64,000 nt of DNA from Ciceribacter thiooxidans (GTDB taxonomy: Bacteria; Pseudomonadota; Alphaproteobacteria; Rhizobiales; Rhizobiaceae), in contig NZ_CP059896.1 of assembly GCF_014126615.1 (NCBI RefSeq), positions 1,684,501 to 1,748,500 of the forward strand, read 5' to 3'. Shown piece after piece: positions 47,645 through 56,422 of this stretch. The notes under the pieces were generated by a model, which saw only the letters and a program-made list of their open reading frames with translations, was not told the DNA's origin and did no database searches. Numbering within the stretch: the first letter of the stretch is position 1; each line of letters opens with the position of its first letter. The translations under genes were made by a program, and so were the position numbers.

Positions 47645-48589
47645 ATGAGAGTTCATCGTTTTGTCACCCGCCTGGCCCTCATGCTGGCGGTCAGCCTGCC
47701 GGCGATGCCGTCGATGGGAGCGGACGATGCGTTCAAGTCGTTCAAGCAGCTCGACAGCACCACCAAGATGCCAAAGCTCAAGGCCTTTTCACCCGACTTC
47801 GGTGAGACGCTGAAACCGCCGGTCGCGAAAAACATCGTCTTCGAAGCCAAGCTGACAGGAAACGGCGATCCCGTTCAGCAGGGTCTCTCCTGGCGCGTCT
47901 TCAGCCCGATTCCCGCCGACGACGGCAAGCTGCCGCTCGTCGCGAGTTCCGAAGGCGGATCGGCCGACTTCCAGCTTTCGCCCGGCGACTATTTCGTCAA
48001 CGTTTCGTTCGGCCGTGCCGGCGCCACCAAGAAGCTCACGGTTCCGGAGAGCGGCGACGTCGAAAAGCAGGTGCTGGTGCTGGATGCCGGCGGCATGCTG
48101 CTCAACGCCGTCTCGGGCGACGACACACGCATACCGACGACCGACCTGAAATTCAGTGTCTATTCCTCGGAAACGCAGGAAGACGGCGAGCGCGGGTTGG
48201 TGATGGCCAATGTCAAGCCGAACACTATCGTGCGGCTCAACGCAGGGACCTACCACGTCGTTTCGGAATACGGCTCGGTCAATGCCGTGGTGCGCGCCGA
48301 CCTGAAGGTCGAAGCCGGAAAACTCACTGAAGCGACGATCCAGCACCGCGCCTCGCAGATCAGCTTCAAGCTGGTATCCGAAGCCGGCGGAGAAGCGATC
48401 GCCGATACCGCCTGGTCGATCCTCACGGGCTCCGGTGACGTGGTCGCCGAAAGCGTCAGTGCCTTCCCGGTCATGGTCCTCGCCGAGGGCGGTTATACGG
48501 CGATCGCCCGTAACAAGGACAAGATCTACCAGAAGGACTTCACCGTCGAAGCCGGCCACAACATCGACGTGGAACTGATCCTGAACTGA
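47645..48589 (+). CDS. Exported hypothetical protein
   Basis: A 314-residue protein with a signal peptide (residues 1-25, ending PAMPSMGA). The mature protein appears to be beta-strand rich, with repeated units such as [40 protein letters not shown] and [20 protein letters not shown], each ending in a Tyr-containing strand, suggesting three related beta-sandwich modules. No enzyme motif is visible. Similar proteins are annotated in rhizobia as signal-peptide proteins without function. A GTG at 47636 is an alternative start. It is divergent from the nitroreductase operon. Confidence 0.8.
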   Translation: MRVHRFVTRLALMLAVSLPAMPSMGADDAFKSFKQLDSTTKMPKLKAFSPDFGETLKPPVAKNIVFEAKLTGNGDPVQQGLSWRVFSPIPADDGKLPLVASSEGGSADFQLSPGDYFVNVSFGRAGATKKLTVPESGDVEKQVLVLDAGGMLLNAVSGDDTRIPTTDLKFSVYSSETQEDGERGLVMANVKPNTIVRLNAGTYHVVSEYGSVNAVVRADLKVEAGKLTEATIQHRASQISFKLVSEAGGEAIADTAWSILTGSGDVVAESVSAFPVMVLAEGGYTAIARNKDKIYQKDFTVEAGHNIDVELILN

Positions 48590-48630
48590 CGCGCCTGCCG
48601 CGGCGCTCCCGCTCATCCCAAACCGCACGA

Positions 48631-48663
48631 AAGAAAACCGGCGGGCTCCGAAGAACCCGCCGG
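48631..48663 (-). terminator. Intrinsic terminator of thrS
   Basis: An 8-bp stem, CCGGCGGG (48638-48645) with CCCGCCGG (48656-48663), followed on the minus strand by TTTTCTT. It is 24 bases past the thrS stop. It lies also just past the exported-protein gene on the other strand but lacks a T run in that direction. Confidence 0.78.
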
Positions 48664-48687
48664 CGCTCATTCGCGATCGCGTACCAA

Positions 48688-50675
48688 TCAGGCGCGGGCG
48701 TTCTTCGCCTCGACCTTGCGCTTGACGTCGGGCGCCGTTGCTTCCCACGAGAGCGCCGAAACGGCCTCGTCGAGCGACATCGACACCTGCTCCTGCGATC
48801 CGAGGCGACGGATATTGACCGTCCGCTCTTCCGCCTCGCGCTTGCCGCAGACGATAATCACCGGAACCTTGGTCACCGAGTGCTCGCGGACCTTGTAGTT
48901 GATCTTCTCGTTGCGGAAGTCGGTCTCGACCGTCATTCCGGCCTCGCGCAGGGCTTCCGCCACTTCGTTGCCGTAAGCGTCGGCATCCGAGGTGATCGTC
49001 GCGACGACCACCTGGACAGGCGCGATCCAAAGCGGCATGTGACCGGCGAAGTTCTCGATCAGGATGCCGAGGAAGCGTTCCATCGATCCGCAGATCGCCC
49101 GGTGGATCATCACCGGTTGGGTCTTCTCCGAGTTCTGGTCGATATAGAAGGCTCCGAAGCGTTCCGGCAGGTTGAAGTCGACCTGGGTCGTACCGCACTG
49201 CCATTCACGGCCGATCGCGTCCTTCAGCGTGTATTCGAACTTCGGCCCGTAGAAGGCGCCCTCACCCGGCAGGATGCCAGTCTTGATGCGACCGCCCGAC
49301 TGTGCCTCGATCTTCTGCAGGACGTCCATCATCACGCCCTCGGCACGATCCCAGAGATCGTCCGAACCGACGCGCTTCTCCGGACGGGTCGAGAGCTTCA
49401 CGACGACTTCGTCGAAGCCGAAATCCTTGTAGACCGAGAGGATCAGGTCATTGATGCGCAGGCATTCGGCCGCCATCTGCTCGTCGGTGCAGAAGACGTG
49501 CGCATCGTCCTGGGTGAAGCCGCGAACGCGCATCAGACCATGCAGTGCGCCGGACGGTTCATACCGATGAACAGTACCGAATTCCGCAAGCCGGACGGGA
49601 AGTTCGCGGTAGGACTTAAGGCCATGCTTGAAGATCTGCACGTGACCCGGGCAGTTCATCGGCTTCAGTGCGAAGACGCGATCGTCGTCGGTCTCGTCCC
49701 CGCGACCGTCACCTTGAACATGTTGTCGCGATACCAGCCCCAGTGGCCGGAGATTTCCCAAAGCGACTTGTCGAGCACCTGCGGCGCGTTGACCTCCTGG
49801 TAAGTGCCGGAAAGCCGGCGACGCATGTAGGAGACCAGCGTCTGGAACATGCGCCAGCCCTTGCCGTGCCAGAACACGACGCCGGGACCTTCCTCCTGGA
49901 AATGGAAGAGATCCATTTCGCGGCCGAGCTTGCGGTGGTCGCGCTTTTCGGCTTCGGCCAGGATGTGCAGGTAATTGTCCAGCTCTTGCTGCTCGGCCCA
50001 GGCGGTACCGTAGATGCGGGTCAGCATGGGATTGTTCGAGTCACCACGCCAATAGGCGCCGGCGACCTTCATCAGCTTGAAGGCCGTTCCGATCTGGCCC
50101 GTAGAGGCCATGTGCGGGCCGCGGCAGAGGTCGAACCAGTCGCCCTGATAGTAGATCTTGAGGTCCTGATCTTCCGGGATCGCATCCACGAGTTCGACCT
50201 TATAGGCCTCACCCTTGGCGGCGAAGACCTCCTTGGCCTTGTTGCGTGGCCAGACTTCCTTTGTGAACGGCTTGTTGCGCTGGATGATCTCCTTCATCTT
50301 CTTCTCGATCTTCGGCAGATCGTCGGGCGTGAAGGGTTCGTCCTTGGCAAAGTCGTAATAGAATCCGTTCTCGATCACCGGACCGATCGTCACCTGGGTT
50401 CCCGGCCAGAGCTCCTGCACGGCCTCGGCCATGACGTGGGCGGCATCGTGACGGATCAACTCCAGCGCGCGCGGATCACTGCGGGTGACGATTTCGATCT
50501 TCGCACCGTCGGTGACCGGATCGGCAAGATCGGTCGTCACCCCGTTCAGCGTGACGGCGACAGCCTTCTTGGCCAGCGACTTCGAGATCGACTCGGCGAC
50601 GTCCCGACCGGTCGTGCCGGCAGGAAAGCTGCGCTCGGAGCCATCGGGAAATGTGAGGGAAACGGAAGCAGACAT
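48688..50675 (-). CDS. thrS: Threonyl-tRNA synthetase, interrupted by a one-base frameshift
   Basis: Together the two frames encode a complete ThrRS, which charges tRNA-Thr. The first part (ATG 50675, ribosome-binding site AAGGAG) covers the TGS domain, the editing domain ([25 protein letters not shown]) and the start of the catalytic core. The second part begins at [21 protein letters not shown] (motif split) and runs through motif 2, motif 3 ([11 protein letters not shown] variant) and the anticodon-binding domain. The frames meet at VTVAG/DETDDD, at a run of four C on the plus strand (49698-49701). One more G in the message restores a single frame: 1,988 bases plus one is 663 codons. Both halves are intact, so a sequence error is likely. 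Confidence 0.93.
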
Positions 50676-50791
50676 GATGTTCTCCTTATCCAGTCCCGCC
50701 AACGAATGCGGGTGGTGAAAGGGCCGGATTCGACCGGCCGTAACGTCGGCGTGATATCGGGAAATCGGCCGGGAGTAAAGGCGATTGCCGG

Positions 50792-51211
50792 CTAGTCGAG
50801 CCAGAAGCGCTTCGCCTCTTCCGGCAGGCCGGAGAGCGCCTGTTCCATCACGGCCGTACCGAGCATTTCGCGAAGAACGGACGCCACAACGCCGATCGCG
50901 TTCTCGGTCGAGAAATTGTGGTCAGGCCGCAGGGCCTTCACCTCCAGCGTCATCGCCTCCCTTGTACCGAAGGTCTTCCGCGGCTCGTGAAGGTCCCAGT
51001 CGCGAATGAAGAGCGCGCGCAGACAGGCAGGCAGCATCTGCGCAAAGGCAATCGCGTCCGCCGGCTCCAGACGTCGCCGGAACGTGCGAAGCACGCCATC
51101 CACCATGGTGAAGGCCTGGTTGCTGGTGGCGAGGCCGGCGCGGTCGCGCACGGCGGTCAGGAAGTTCTCGAAATCCCGCGTAGCCTGCCGGTATTCCATT
51201 GGAACCGTCAT
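50792..51211 (-). CDS. DUF2267-domain protein
   Basis: A 139-residue soluble helical protein that matches the DUF2267 family: [22 protein letters not shown] at the start (motif given in part), a middle block [19 protein letters not shown] and [13 protein letters not shown], and a C-terminal [23 protein letters not shown], parts of two related helical repeats. The family has no assigned biochemical role. I chose the ATG at 51211 because the frame upstream loses resemblance. It is downstream of yidD on the same strand and separate from thrS by 116 bases. Confidence 0.82.
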   Translation of the reverse strand: MTVPMEYRQATRDFENFLTAVRDRAGLATSNQAFTMVDGVLRTFRRRLEPADAIAFAQMLPACLRALFIRDWDLHEPRKTFGTREAMTLEVKALRPDHNFSTENAIGVVASVLREMLGTAVMEQALSGLPEEAKRFWLD

Positions 51212-51269
51212 GACGCAGCGTCTCCCTCTCTCACGGCGCAGCCTCACGCACGTGTGCCACCGCCGTCTC

Positions 51270-51721
51270 TCAGCGATTGATGTCCGAGCGGTGCAAACCG
51301 GCCCGCCAATAACGCCACGGCGCCCACCAGCGAAAGCGCTCGTCCAGCCTCTCCGGTACGGGATCATAACCCCAGGTGCCGCCTGGACCACACCGTCCGA
51401 CCCGGAAGAGCGTCAGAAACCCACCCGCCCAAAGGCCGTGCCGGGCGATCGCCTCGTAGCCGTATTCCGAACAGGTCGGCATGTGGCGGCAGGAATTGCC
51501 GACGAAACCGGAGAGCGTCAGTTGATAAAGGCGGATGAACCCCATGCCGAGGAGCCGGCCGGGCGTCCTGGCGAATGGGCCGGACCAGTTGCGCGAGCGT
51601 CGTGTTTGATACCCCCTCTGTCACTTCGTGACATCTCCCCCTCAAGGGGGGAGATTGGAGAAGATGCCACAGTATCCGGCTCCTTCCTTTCGTCATCTGA
51701 CGCTGAACAGTTCTTGCACAT
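51270..51721 (-). pseudogene. yidD: YidD-like membrane protein insertion factor, split by a repeat
   Basis: YidD is a small protein that helps the YidC insertase. The conserved core is present in one frame from 51545 back to 51270: GFIRLYQLTLSGFVGNSCRH, PTCSEYGYEAIARHGLWAG, RCGPGG. Upstream in that frame the family-like RRSRNWSGPFARTPGRLLG continues, but there is no start codon, and the frame hits a stop inside the palindromic repeat at 51610-51655. A second frame (ATG 51721, MCKNCSASDDERKEPD) looks like the original N-terminus and enters the repeat from the other side. The frames differ by 176 bases (2 mod 3). The Met at 51545 could still start a 91-residue protein, so partial function is possible. 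Confidence 0.78.
51610..51655 (-). repeat. 46-bp palindromic repeat, copy 1 (inside yidD)
   Basis: Identical in all 46 bases to the copy at 51775-51820, but on the opposite strand. On the minus strand it runs ATCTCC...GAGAT, an imperfect hairpin of C and G runs, then a second hairpin GTCAC-GAA-GTGAC, then AGAGGGGGTA. It interrupts yidD. Similar elements are common in rhizobial genomes; I cannot name the family with certainty. Confidence 0.95.
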
Positions 51722-51774
51722 GATGCGCTACGCTCGCGCGACTTGGCGAGTTTCGCCCGCGCATGGAACACCCG

Positions 51775-51820
51775 ATCTCCCCCCTTGAGGGGGAGATGTC
51801 ACGAAGTGACAGAGGGGGTA
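51775..51820 (+). repeat. 46-bp palindromic repeat, copy 2
   Basis: The inverted copy of the repeat at 51610-51655, sequence identical. It lies between the yidD 5-prime end and the IscU-like gene. The 119 bases between the copies hold the yidD N-terminal codons and upstream sequence. Confidence 0.95.
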
Positions 51821-51836
51821 AGCTTATCGGTCAAGA

Positions 51837-52283
51837 TCAAGCCTCTACCGCTTTCGTCTGCTTCGCCTCGATCTGTTCGATCGCGTCCACCACGGCGTCG
51901 AAGGTCAGCATGGTGGAAGCGTGCCGCGCCTTGTAATCCTTCACGGGTTTCAGGAACCGCATGTCCTCGAAACGACCTGACGGTCCGTCCCCATCGGCCT
52001 TCAGCATCGCAAGCATGTCTTCCCTCGCCCGGCGAAGCTCGTCCGCCGTCGCGCCGACGACGTGGCGCGCCATGATCGACGACGAAGCCTGTCCGAGGGC
52101 GCAGGCCTTCACCTCATGGGCGAAATCGGTGACCACACCGCCATCCATCTTCAGGTAGACCCTGACCTTCGAGCCGCAGAGCTTGGAGTGCTTTTCGGAA
52201 ACCGCATCGGCATCCGGCAAGGACCCTATCCGCGCGATATTGCCGGCAAATTCAAGGATCTTGCTGTTGTAAATGTCGTCCAT
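51837..52283 (-). CDS. IscU/SufU-like iron-sulfur scaffold family protein
   Basis: A 148-residue protein of the NifU N-terminal fold: MDDIYNSKILEFAGNIARIG opens it, and the cluster-ligand cysteines appear in KLCGSKVRVYL and KACALGQASSSIMARH. The third ligand region, normally RxxCAxLAW, reads RHASTMLTF here, so the third cysteine is missing. As I recall this pattern is shared by rhizobial relatives, so it is a lineage trait rather than a mutation. A scaffold role with altered ligand is inference. It is divergent from folE. Confidence 0.85.
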   Translation of the reverse strand: MDDIYNSKILEFAGNIARIGSLPDADAVSEKHSKLCGSKVRVYLKMDGGVVTDFAHEVKACALGQASSSIMARHVVGATADELRRAREDMLAMLKADGDGPSGRFEDMRFLKPVKDYKARHASTMLTFDAVVDAIEQIEAKQTKAVEA

Positions 52284-52372
52284 GCGCTATCGAACCTTAG
52301 AATACGATGCTAGAAGCGGCCCGTTCCGGGCAACTGTCGACGCCACGGTAACAGTGTGTCGCACCGTCGTTC

Positions 52373-52401
52373 CTTCACATGCCGCGTCGGGCTCACTATA
52401 T
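52373..52401 (+). promoter_or_regulatory. Sigma-70-type promoter for folE
   Basis: CTTCAC (52373-52378), exactly 17 bases, then CTATAT (52396-52401), which is a close match to the rhizobial CTTGAC-N17-CTATAT consensus. Transcription would start near 52408, about 150 bases upstream of the chosen folE start. Confidence 0.75.
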
Positions 52402-52561
52402 AAGAAGTGCAAACGCGGTCCAAAGAAAACAAGTGCCTTGTCGCGTACCGCCACGGACAATCGAGAGATATGGGCTTGCTATCATGAGCCGAGTTACGCA
52501 TTTACAGGCTGGAAGAACACAAGACCCCGTCGGGCCGTCGACGGACCGGGAGACCGAAGGC

Positions 52562-53167
52562 ATGGATGCATTCGCCAAGAAACTGTCGCAGGAGAGCACT
52601 CGGCCGACCCGCGAGGAAGCGGAGGAAGCCGTTCGCGTGCTGCTGCGCTGGGCCGGCGATGACCCCACCCGCGAAGGATTGCTCGACACTCCGAAACGCG
52701 TGGCGAAGGCCTATAGCGAGCTTTTCGCCGGCTACGATGCCGATATCGACGACGTGCTGGGCACGACTTTCGAAGAGGTCGCCGGCTATGACGATATCGT
52801 GCTCGTCCGTGACATTCCGTTCTTTTCCCATTGCGAGCATCACATGCTGCCTGTGATCGGCAAGGCGCACATCGCGTATCTGCCGTCCGGCCGCGTACTC
52901 GGCCTTTCCAAGATCGCCCGCATCGTCGAGGTCTTCGCCCGCCGTCTGCAGACACAGGAAGCGATGACTGCGCAGATTGCCGACGCGATCAACCAGGGCC
53001 TCAGCCCGCGCGGCGTCGCCGTCTTCGTCGAAGCCGAGCACATGTGCATGGCCATGCGCGGTGTCCAGAAGTCCGGCTCCACGACGCTCACCACCACCTT
53101 CACCGGCAGCTTCAAGGACAGCGCCGCCGAACAGGCGCGCTTCATGTCCATGGTGCGTGGCCGCTGA
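52562..53167 (+). CDS. folE: GTP cyclohydrolase I
   Basis: A 201-residue type IA enzyme that opens GTP to start folate and pterin synthesis. The zinc and active-site signatures are [12 protein letters not shown] and the [14 protein letters not shown] block, and [18 protein letters not shown] [20 protein letters not shown] lies between. The catalytic end [13 protein letters not shown] is intact. I chose the ATG at 52562, whose MDA start and distance to [14 protein letters not shown] match rhizobial FolE as I recall it; an ATG at 52484 would add 26 unlike residues. hisI follows 28 bases later. Confidence 0.95.
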   Translation: MDAFAKKLSQESTRPTREEAEEAVRVLLRWAGDDPTREGLLDTPKRVAKAYSELFAGYDADIDDVLGTTFEEVAGYDDIVLVRDIPFFSHCEHHMLPVIGKAHIAYLPSGRVLGLSKIARIVEVFARRLQTQEAMTAQIADAINQGLSPRGVAVFVEAEHMCMAMRGVQKSGSTTLTTTFTGSFKDSAAEQARFMSMVRGR

Positions 53168-53195
53168 CCGCCTTAAACCCTCCGGAAGACAGGTC

Positions 53196-53657
53196 ATGAC
53201 CATCATCTTCGAACGTCCCCCGGCAGACAAGGACGCGCTGGAGGCGGACGGCGCTTTCACGCCGAAATTCGACGCCAACGGCCTCGTAACCGCTGTCGTG
53301 ACCGACGCGAGAGACGGCGAGCTTCTGATGGTCGCCCACATGAATGCCGAAGCGCTCGGCCTGACGCTGGAAAGCGGGATCGCGCACTATTTCAGCCGCT
53401 CCCGCAACAAGATATGGAAGAAGGGTGAAACCTCCGGTAATCTCCAGCACGTAAGGGAAATGCGCGTCGATTGCGATCAGGATGCCGTCTGGCTGAAGGT
53501 CGAGGTCGCCGGGCACGACGCGACCTGCCACACCGGCCGTCGCTCCTGCTTCTACAGGCGTGTGTCCTCGGCCGGCGGCGAAGCTCGACTTGAGATAACC
53601 GATCATCACCGGCATTTCGATCCAGACACGGTCTACGACGACGCGACAAAGGGCTGA
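53196..53657 (+). CDS. hisI: Phosphoribosyl-AMP cyclohydrolase
   Basis: A 153-residue enzyme of histidine synthesis that opens the purine ring of phosphoribosyl-AMP. Family motifs: [49 protein letters not shown] and the zinc and magnesium region DCDQDAVWL followed by [11 protein letters not shown]. HisI is separate from HisE, as in other alphaproteobacteria. It follows folE closely, and folE-hisI adjacency is common in rhizobia. Confidence 0.96.
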   Translation: MTIIFERPPADKDALEADGAFTPKFDANGLVTAVVTDARDGELLMVAHMNAEALGLTLESGIAHYFSRSRNKIWKKGETSGNLQHVREMRVDCDQDAVWLKVEVAGHDATCHTGRRSCFYRRVSSAGGEARLEITDHHRHFDPDTVYDDATKG

Positions 53658-53761
53658 CTTCGACCAGCAACGGCACAACGGCGCCCTTTCGCTAAACGAT
53701 TTGGTAAGTCTCCGGTGCGTTAATCGAAGCATTGGGAGCGTTCAGCTCGAGGTGTGCGTAA

Positions 53762-54721
53762 ATGCTGAACTGGAATATGAGGAACAATCCGTCTGCTGCC
53801 GGGACTGGCCAGGGTAGCGGCCAGGAGCCGATTGTCGTGGATCCCGGCCCTGTTCCCTCACCACCAAAGAAGGCACCGATCGCGCTTGCGCTCGGCGGCG
53901 GCGCCGCCCGTGGCTGGGCCCATATCGGCGTGCTTCGCGCACTCGATGAAGCAGATGTCGAGGTCAGCATGATCGCCGGCACGTCGATCGGTGCGCTGGT
54001 CGGCGGCTGCTATCTCGCCGGCAAGCTCGACGAACTCGAGCTCTTCGCACGCTCGCTGACGATGCGGCGCATCGCATCCCTGCTCGACCTCACGATCGGC
54101 GGCGGCGGCTTGCTCGGCGGCATGCGCCTCACCAAGCGGATGCAGGAGCATCTCCAGGGGCTGGCAATCGAGGATCTGCCCAAGCCCTTTGTCGCCGTCG
54201 CTTCGGAGCTCAACACCGGTCACGAGGTGTGGATCGACGGCGGCCCGCTGATCACGGCCCTGCGCGCCTCCTACGCCCTTCCCGGCATCTTCGAACCGGT
54301 TCTCTGCAACAACCGCACGCTGATCGACGGAGCACTGGTCAATCCGGTGCCGGTTTCGGTCTGCCGCGCCTACGAGCAGCCGCTGGTCATGGCGGTAAAC
54401 CTCCACTACGACCTTTTCGGCCGGTCGGCCGTCGTCAAGCACAAGGCCGGTGAAATGGTGCCGCCGGAGGGCGAGACACAAAAACATCACGGCCGTCTCG
54501 GCATGACGGGCGTCATGGTGCAGGCCTTCAATATCATCCAGGACCGCATCTCGCGCGCGCGGCTTGCCGGAGACCCGCCGGATCTCGCGCTGCAACCGCG
54601 CGTCAACGACATCGGCCTTTCGGAATTCCACCGCGCCGGCGAAGCGATCGACCGCGGCTACGAGGAGGCAAAGCTCCGCATTGGCGAGTTGAAGCGAATG
54701 CAGGACTCCTTCGCCCGCTGA
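53762..54721 (+). CDS. Patatin-like phospholipase family protein
   Basis: A 319-residue protein with the patatin catalytic dyad: GGGAARGWAHIGVL forms the oxyanion loop, GTSIGALVGG contains the nucleophile serine, and DGALVNPVPV the aspartate, in the usual order. This is the RssA-like bacterial group. No signal peptide; the first 35 residues are a disordered Pro/Gly-rich extension. Substrate is unknown, with lipid acyl-hydrolase activity inferred. A second in-frame ATG lies at 53777. It converges with the CBS gene 19 bases away. Confidence 0.9.
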   Translation: MLNWNMRNNPSAAGTGQGSGQEPIVVDPGPVPSPPKKAPIALALGGGAARGWAHIGVLRALDEADVEVSMIAGTSIGALVGGCYLAGKLDELELFARSLTMRRIASLLDLTIGGGGLLGGMRLTKRMQEHLQGLAIEDLPKPFVAVASELNTGHEVWIDGGPLITALRASYALPGIFEPVLCNNRTLIDGALVNPVPVSVCRAYEQPLVMAVNLHYDLFGRSAVVKHKAGEMVPPEGETQKHHGRLGMTGVMVQAFNIIQDRISRARLAGDPPDLALQPRVNDIGLSEFHRAGEAIDRGYEEAKLRIGELKRMQDSFAR

Positions 54722-54740
54722 ACGCCGCCGAGGACCGCCG

Positions 54741-55175
54741 TTATCCGGCGATATAGGCCTTGATCTGTTCCGCTTCGTTTTCGATATCGCGGATACGGGA
54801 TTTCACCACATCCCCGATCGAAATGATCCCGGCGAGCTTGCCGTCCTTTTCCACCGGGACGTGACGGAAGCGCCGTCCGGTCATCACTTCCATCAGTTCG
54901 TTGACCGTCGTGTCTTCGCTGCAGCGATGCACGTTCTTGGTCATGACGGCGGCCACAGACTGGCTCAGGCTGATCGATCCAGTACGGCCGATCGCACGCA
55001 CCAGGTCGCGTTCGGTGAAGATTCCGGCGATCTGCCCCCCGGCATCGCAAACCACGGCGGCCCCGATATGGTTTTCTTCCAGGATACGCGCGGCGTCGGC
55101 AAGGGTTGTATTGGGGCCGATCGTAACGACGTTTCGGCCCTTCTCTTCGAGTATGCTCCTGACCGTTGCAGACAT
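54741..55175 (-). CDS. CBS-domain protein
   Basis: A 144-residue protein made of one pair of CBS domains (a Bateman module): MSATVRSILEEKGRNVVTIGP to about residue 60 and VMTKNVHRCSEDTTVNELME from about 73, each with the GVVVCD-like IAAVVCDAGGQIAGIFTERDLVR and KLAGIISIGDVVKSRI sheet/helix ends. Such modules bind adenine nucleotides and sense energy state. No partner domain is fused, and the regulated target is not known. It converges with the patatin gene. Confidence 0.9.
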   Translation of the reverse strand: MSATVRSILEEKGRNVVTIGPNTTLADAARILEENHIGAAVVCDAGGQIAGIFTERDLVRAIGRTGSISLSQSVAAVMTKNVHRCSEDTTVNELMEVMTGRRFRHVPVEKDGKLAGIISIGDVVKSRIRDIENEAEQIKAYIAG

Positions 55176-55345
55176 GGCTCCTCCTTTTCCAGATCGCTGG
55201 CATTCAACGGCCCGTCACCAGCCCCTCCCGGCGGCGGCGAACCATTGAAAAATGGTGCCCTTATTCAACGAAGTTTGCAACAAGTTCGACGGCGCGGCCA
55301 ACCCTGCGAAACAATGGGTTTGCGCCGCCGTCTCTCCAAACAGGC

Positions 55346-56107
55346 TCAATCGCGCCGCTGCGGGCGATCGAAGACGGCAAACCCAAGGAAGCCGACGAGG
55401 AATCCGCCAATATGAGCGTCCCATGCGACGGCTCCGGAGAGCGCACCGACCAGCGGCATCCCGATCGCGATCACGAGGTTGCCGAAGAGCCAGACCGCGA
55501 TGAACACGACCACCGTCCGCTGCCGGAGCGCTGTCAGTACCGAAAGCCTCGGAAGCGGCCGATCGGGCTGAATGCGAACCGATCTGCCCGGTCCGAAGGC
55601 GAACCGGCACGCGGCCCCCATTAGTGCGGAGATGACGCCCGACGCGCCAATCATCAATGTCGGCTGCCCCCAGTTTACCAAGGCATGCAGCAGCGCTCCG
55701 CCAGCGGACGACACCACCCACAGAGCCGCAAAGCGCCACCCGCCGATCCGCCGCAGCACCGGCGTGCCAAAGGCCGCCAGCCACAGGCCATTGAAGGCAA
55801 GGTGTTCGAGACTGCCGTGAAGGAAGGAGTATGTCAGCGGCGTCCAGAGCCACTCGTAACCCTGCTCGGAAAAGCCGTAGACGTAGCGCAGCGGCGAGAA
55901 GCCGAACTCGATGACGAGCCATTCGGCAAGATTCGGCGACAACAATGTCGATTGCACGAAATAGATGACGGCAAGCCCCGCGAGACAAAGCAAGATGCCG
56001 GCCGGCATGTTGAAGACCGGCGCGCGCCTGGAACCGTCCTCGGGGGAATCGCCGCCCGGCCAATCGTCGCCCGAGGGCCGTGTCGGCATTTCATCCATGT
56101 CAGGCAT
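55346..56107 (-). CDS. Rhomboid family intramembrane serine protease
   Basis: A 253-residue polytopic membrane protein with about six helices. The catalytic serine lies in GASGVISALMG and the catalytic histidine in AWDAHIGGFLVGFLGF, preceded by the conserved SFLHGSLEHLAFNGLWL segment (in two motifs, FLHG...HLAFN). Rhomboids cut membrane-protein helices. Start choice is uncertain: a TTG at 56125 and an ATG at 56098 are also possible. A candidate small RNA and its terminator lie immediately upstream. Confidence 0.88.
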   Translation of the reverse strand: MPDMDEMPTRPSGDDWPGGDSPEDGSRRAPVFNMPAGILLCLAGLAVIYFVQSTLLSPNLAEWLVIEFGFSPLRYVYGFSEQGYEWLWTPLTYSFLHGSLEHLAFNGLWLAAFGTPVLRRIGGWRFAALWVVSSAGGALLHALVNWGQPTLMIGASGVISALMGAACRFAFGPGRSVRIQPDRPLPRLSVLTALRQRTVVVFIAVWLFGNLVIAIGMPLVGALSGAVAWDAHIGGFLVGFLGFAVFDRPQRRD

Positions 56108-56155
56108 ATCCCTGTGAGCGCTCAACTACCCGGAGCCTTATCGCAGACAGAGGGC

Positions 56156-56188
56156 AAAAAAAAGCCGTCCGGCTGATATCCGGACGGC
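56156..56188 (-). terminator. Orphan intrinsic terminator
   Basis: A perfect 9-bp stem, GCCGTCCGG (56164-56172) with CCGGACGGC (56180-56188), loop of seven bases, followed on the minus strand by eight T (56156-56163). It lies between two divergent protein genes, where no coding transcript should end, so it implies a separate transcript on the minus strand. Confidence 0.85.
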
Positions 56189-56269
56189 CAATCGAATGCA
56201 CGGGAAAGCCGCGCCCGACAGTTGGTGCCGAAGGAGGCCCTTCGAAATCAATAGGCACGATGTGCCACA
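56156..56269 (-). ncRNA. Candidate small RNA
   Basis: Inferred from an orphan terminator (56156-56188) and two more hairpins in the same 114-base stretch: GGCAC-GAT-GTGCC (56254-56266) and a 6-bp stem with four-base loop, CGAAGG/CCTTCG (56229-56244). A promoter-like CTTGTT (56300-56305) lies 18 bases from GCTAAT (56276-56281) on the minus strand, predicting a start near 56269. No open frame fits in it. The transcript, its ends and any relation to known Rhizobiaceae sRNA families are unproven. Confidence 0.5.
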
Positions 56270-56275
56270 GCCATA

Positions 56276-56305
56276 ATTAGCATGCAATCAAGTTTAGAAA
56301 ACAAG
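56276..56305 (-). promoter_or_regulatory. Possible promoter for the candidate small RNA
   Basis: Minus strand CTTGTT (56300-56305), 18 bases, GCTAAT (56276-56281). It is a moderate match to CTTGAC-N17-CTATAT, and its position fits the candidate RNA. It could also be chance in an AT-richer intergenic stretch. Confidence 0.4.
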
Positions 56306-56422
56306 ATTAACCGCGGCGCCCTCAGCCCTCCCGCTACGGATTGGCATAATATTCGCAAAACTTTCTGTTAACCGCTCGCAGGTAAGGATTTAACCATAGC
56401 TGAAGGGTCAAGAATCGACACC

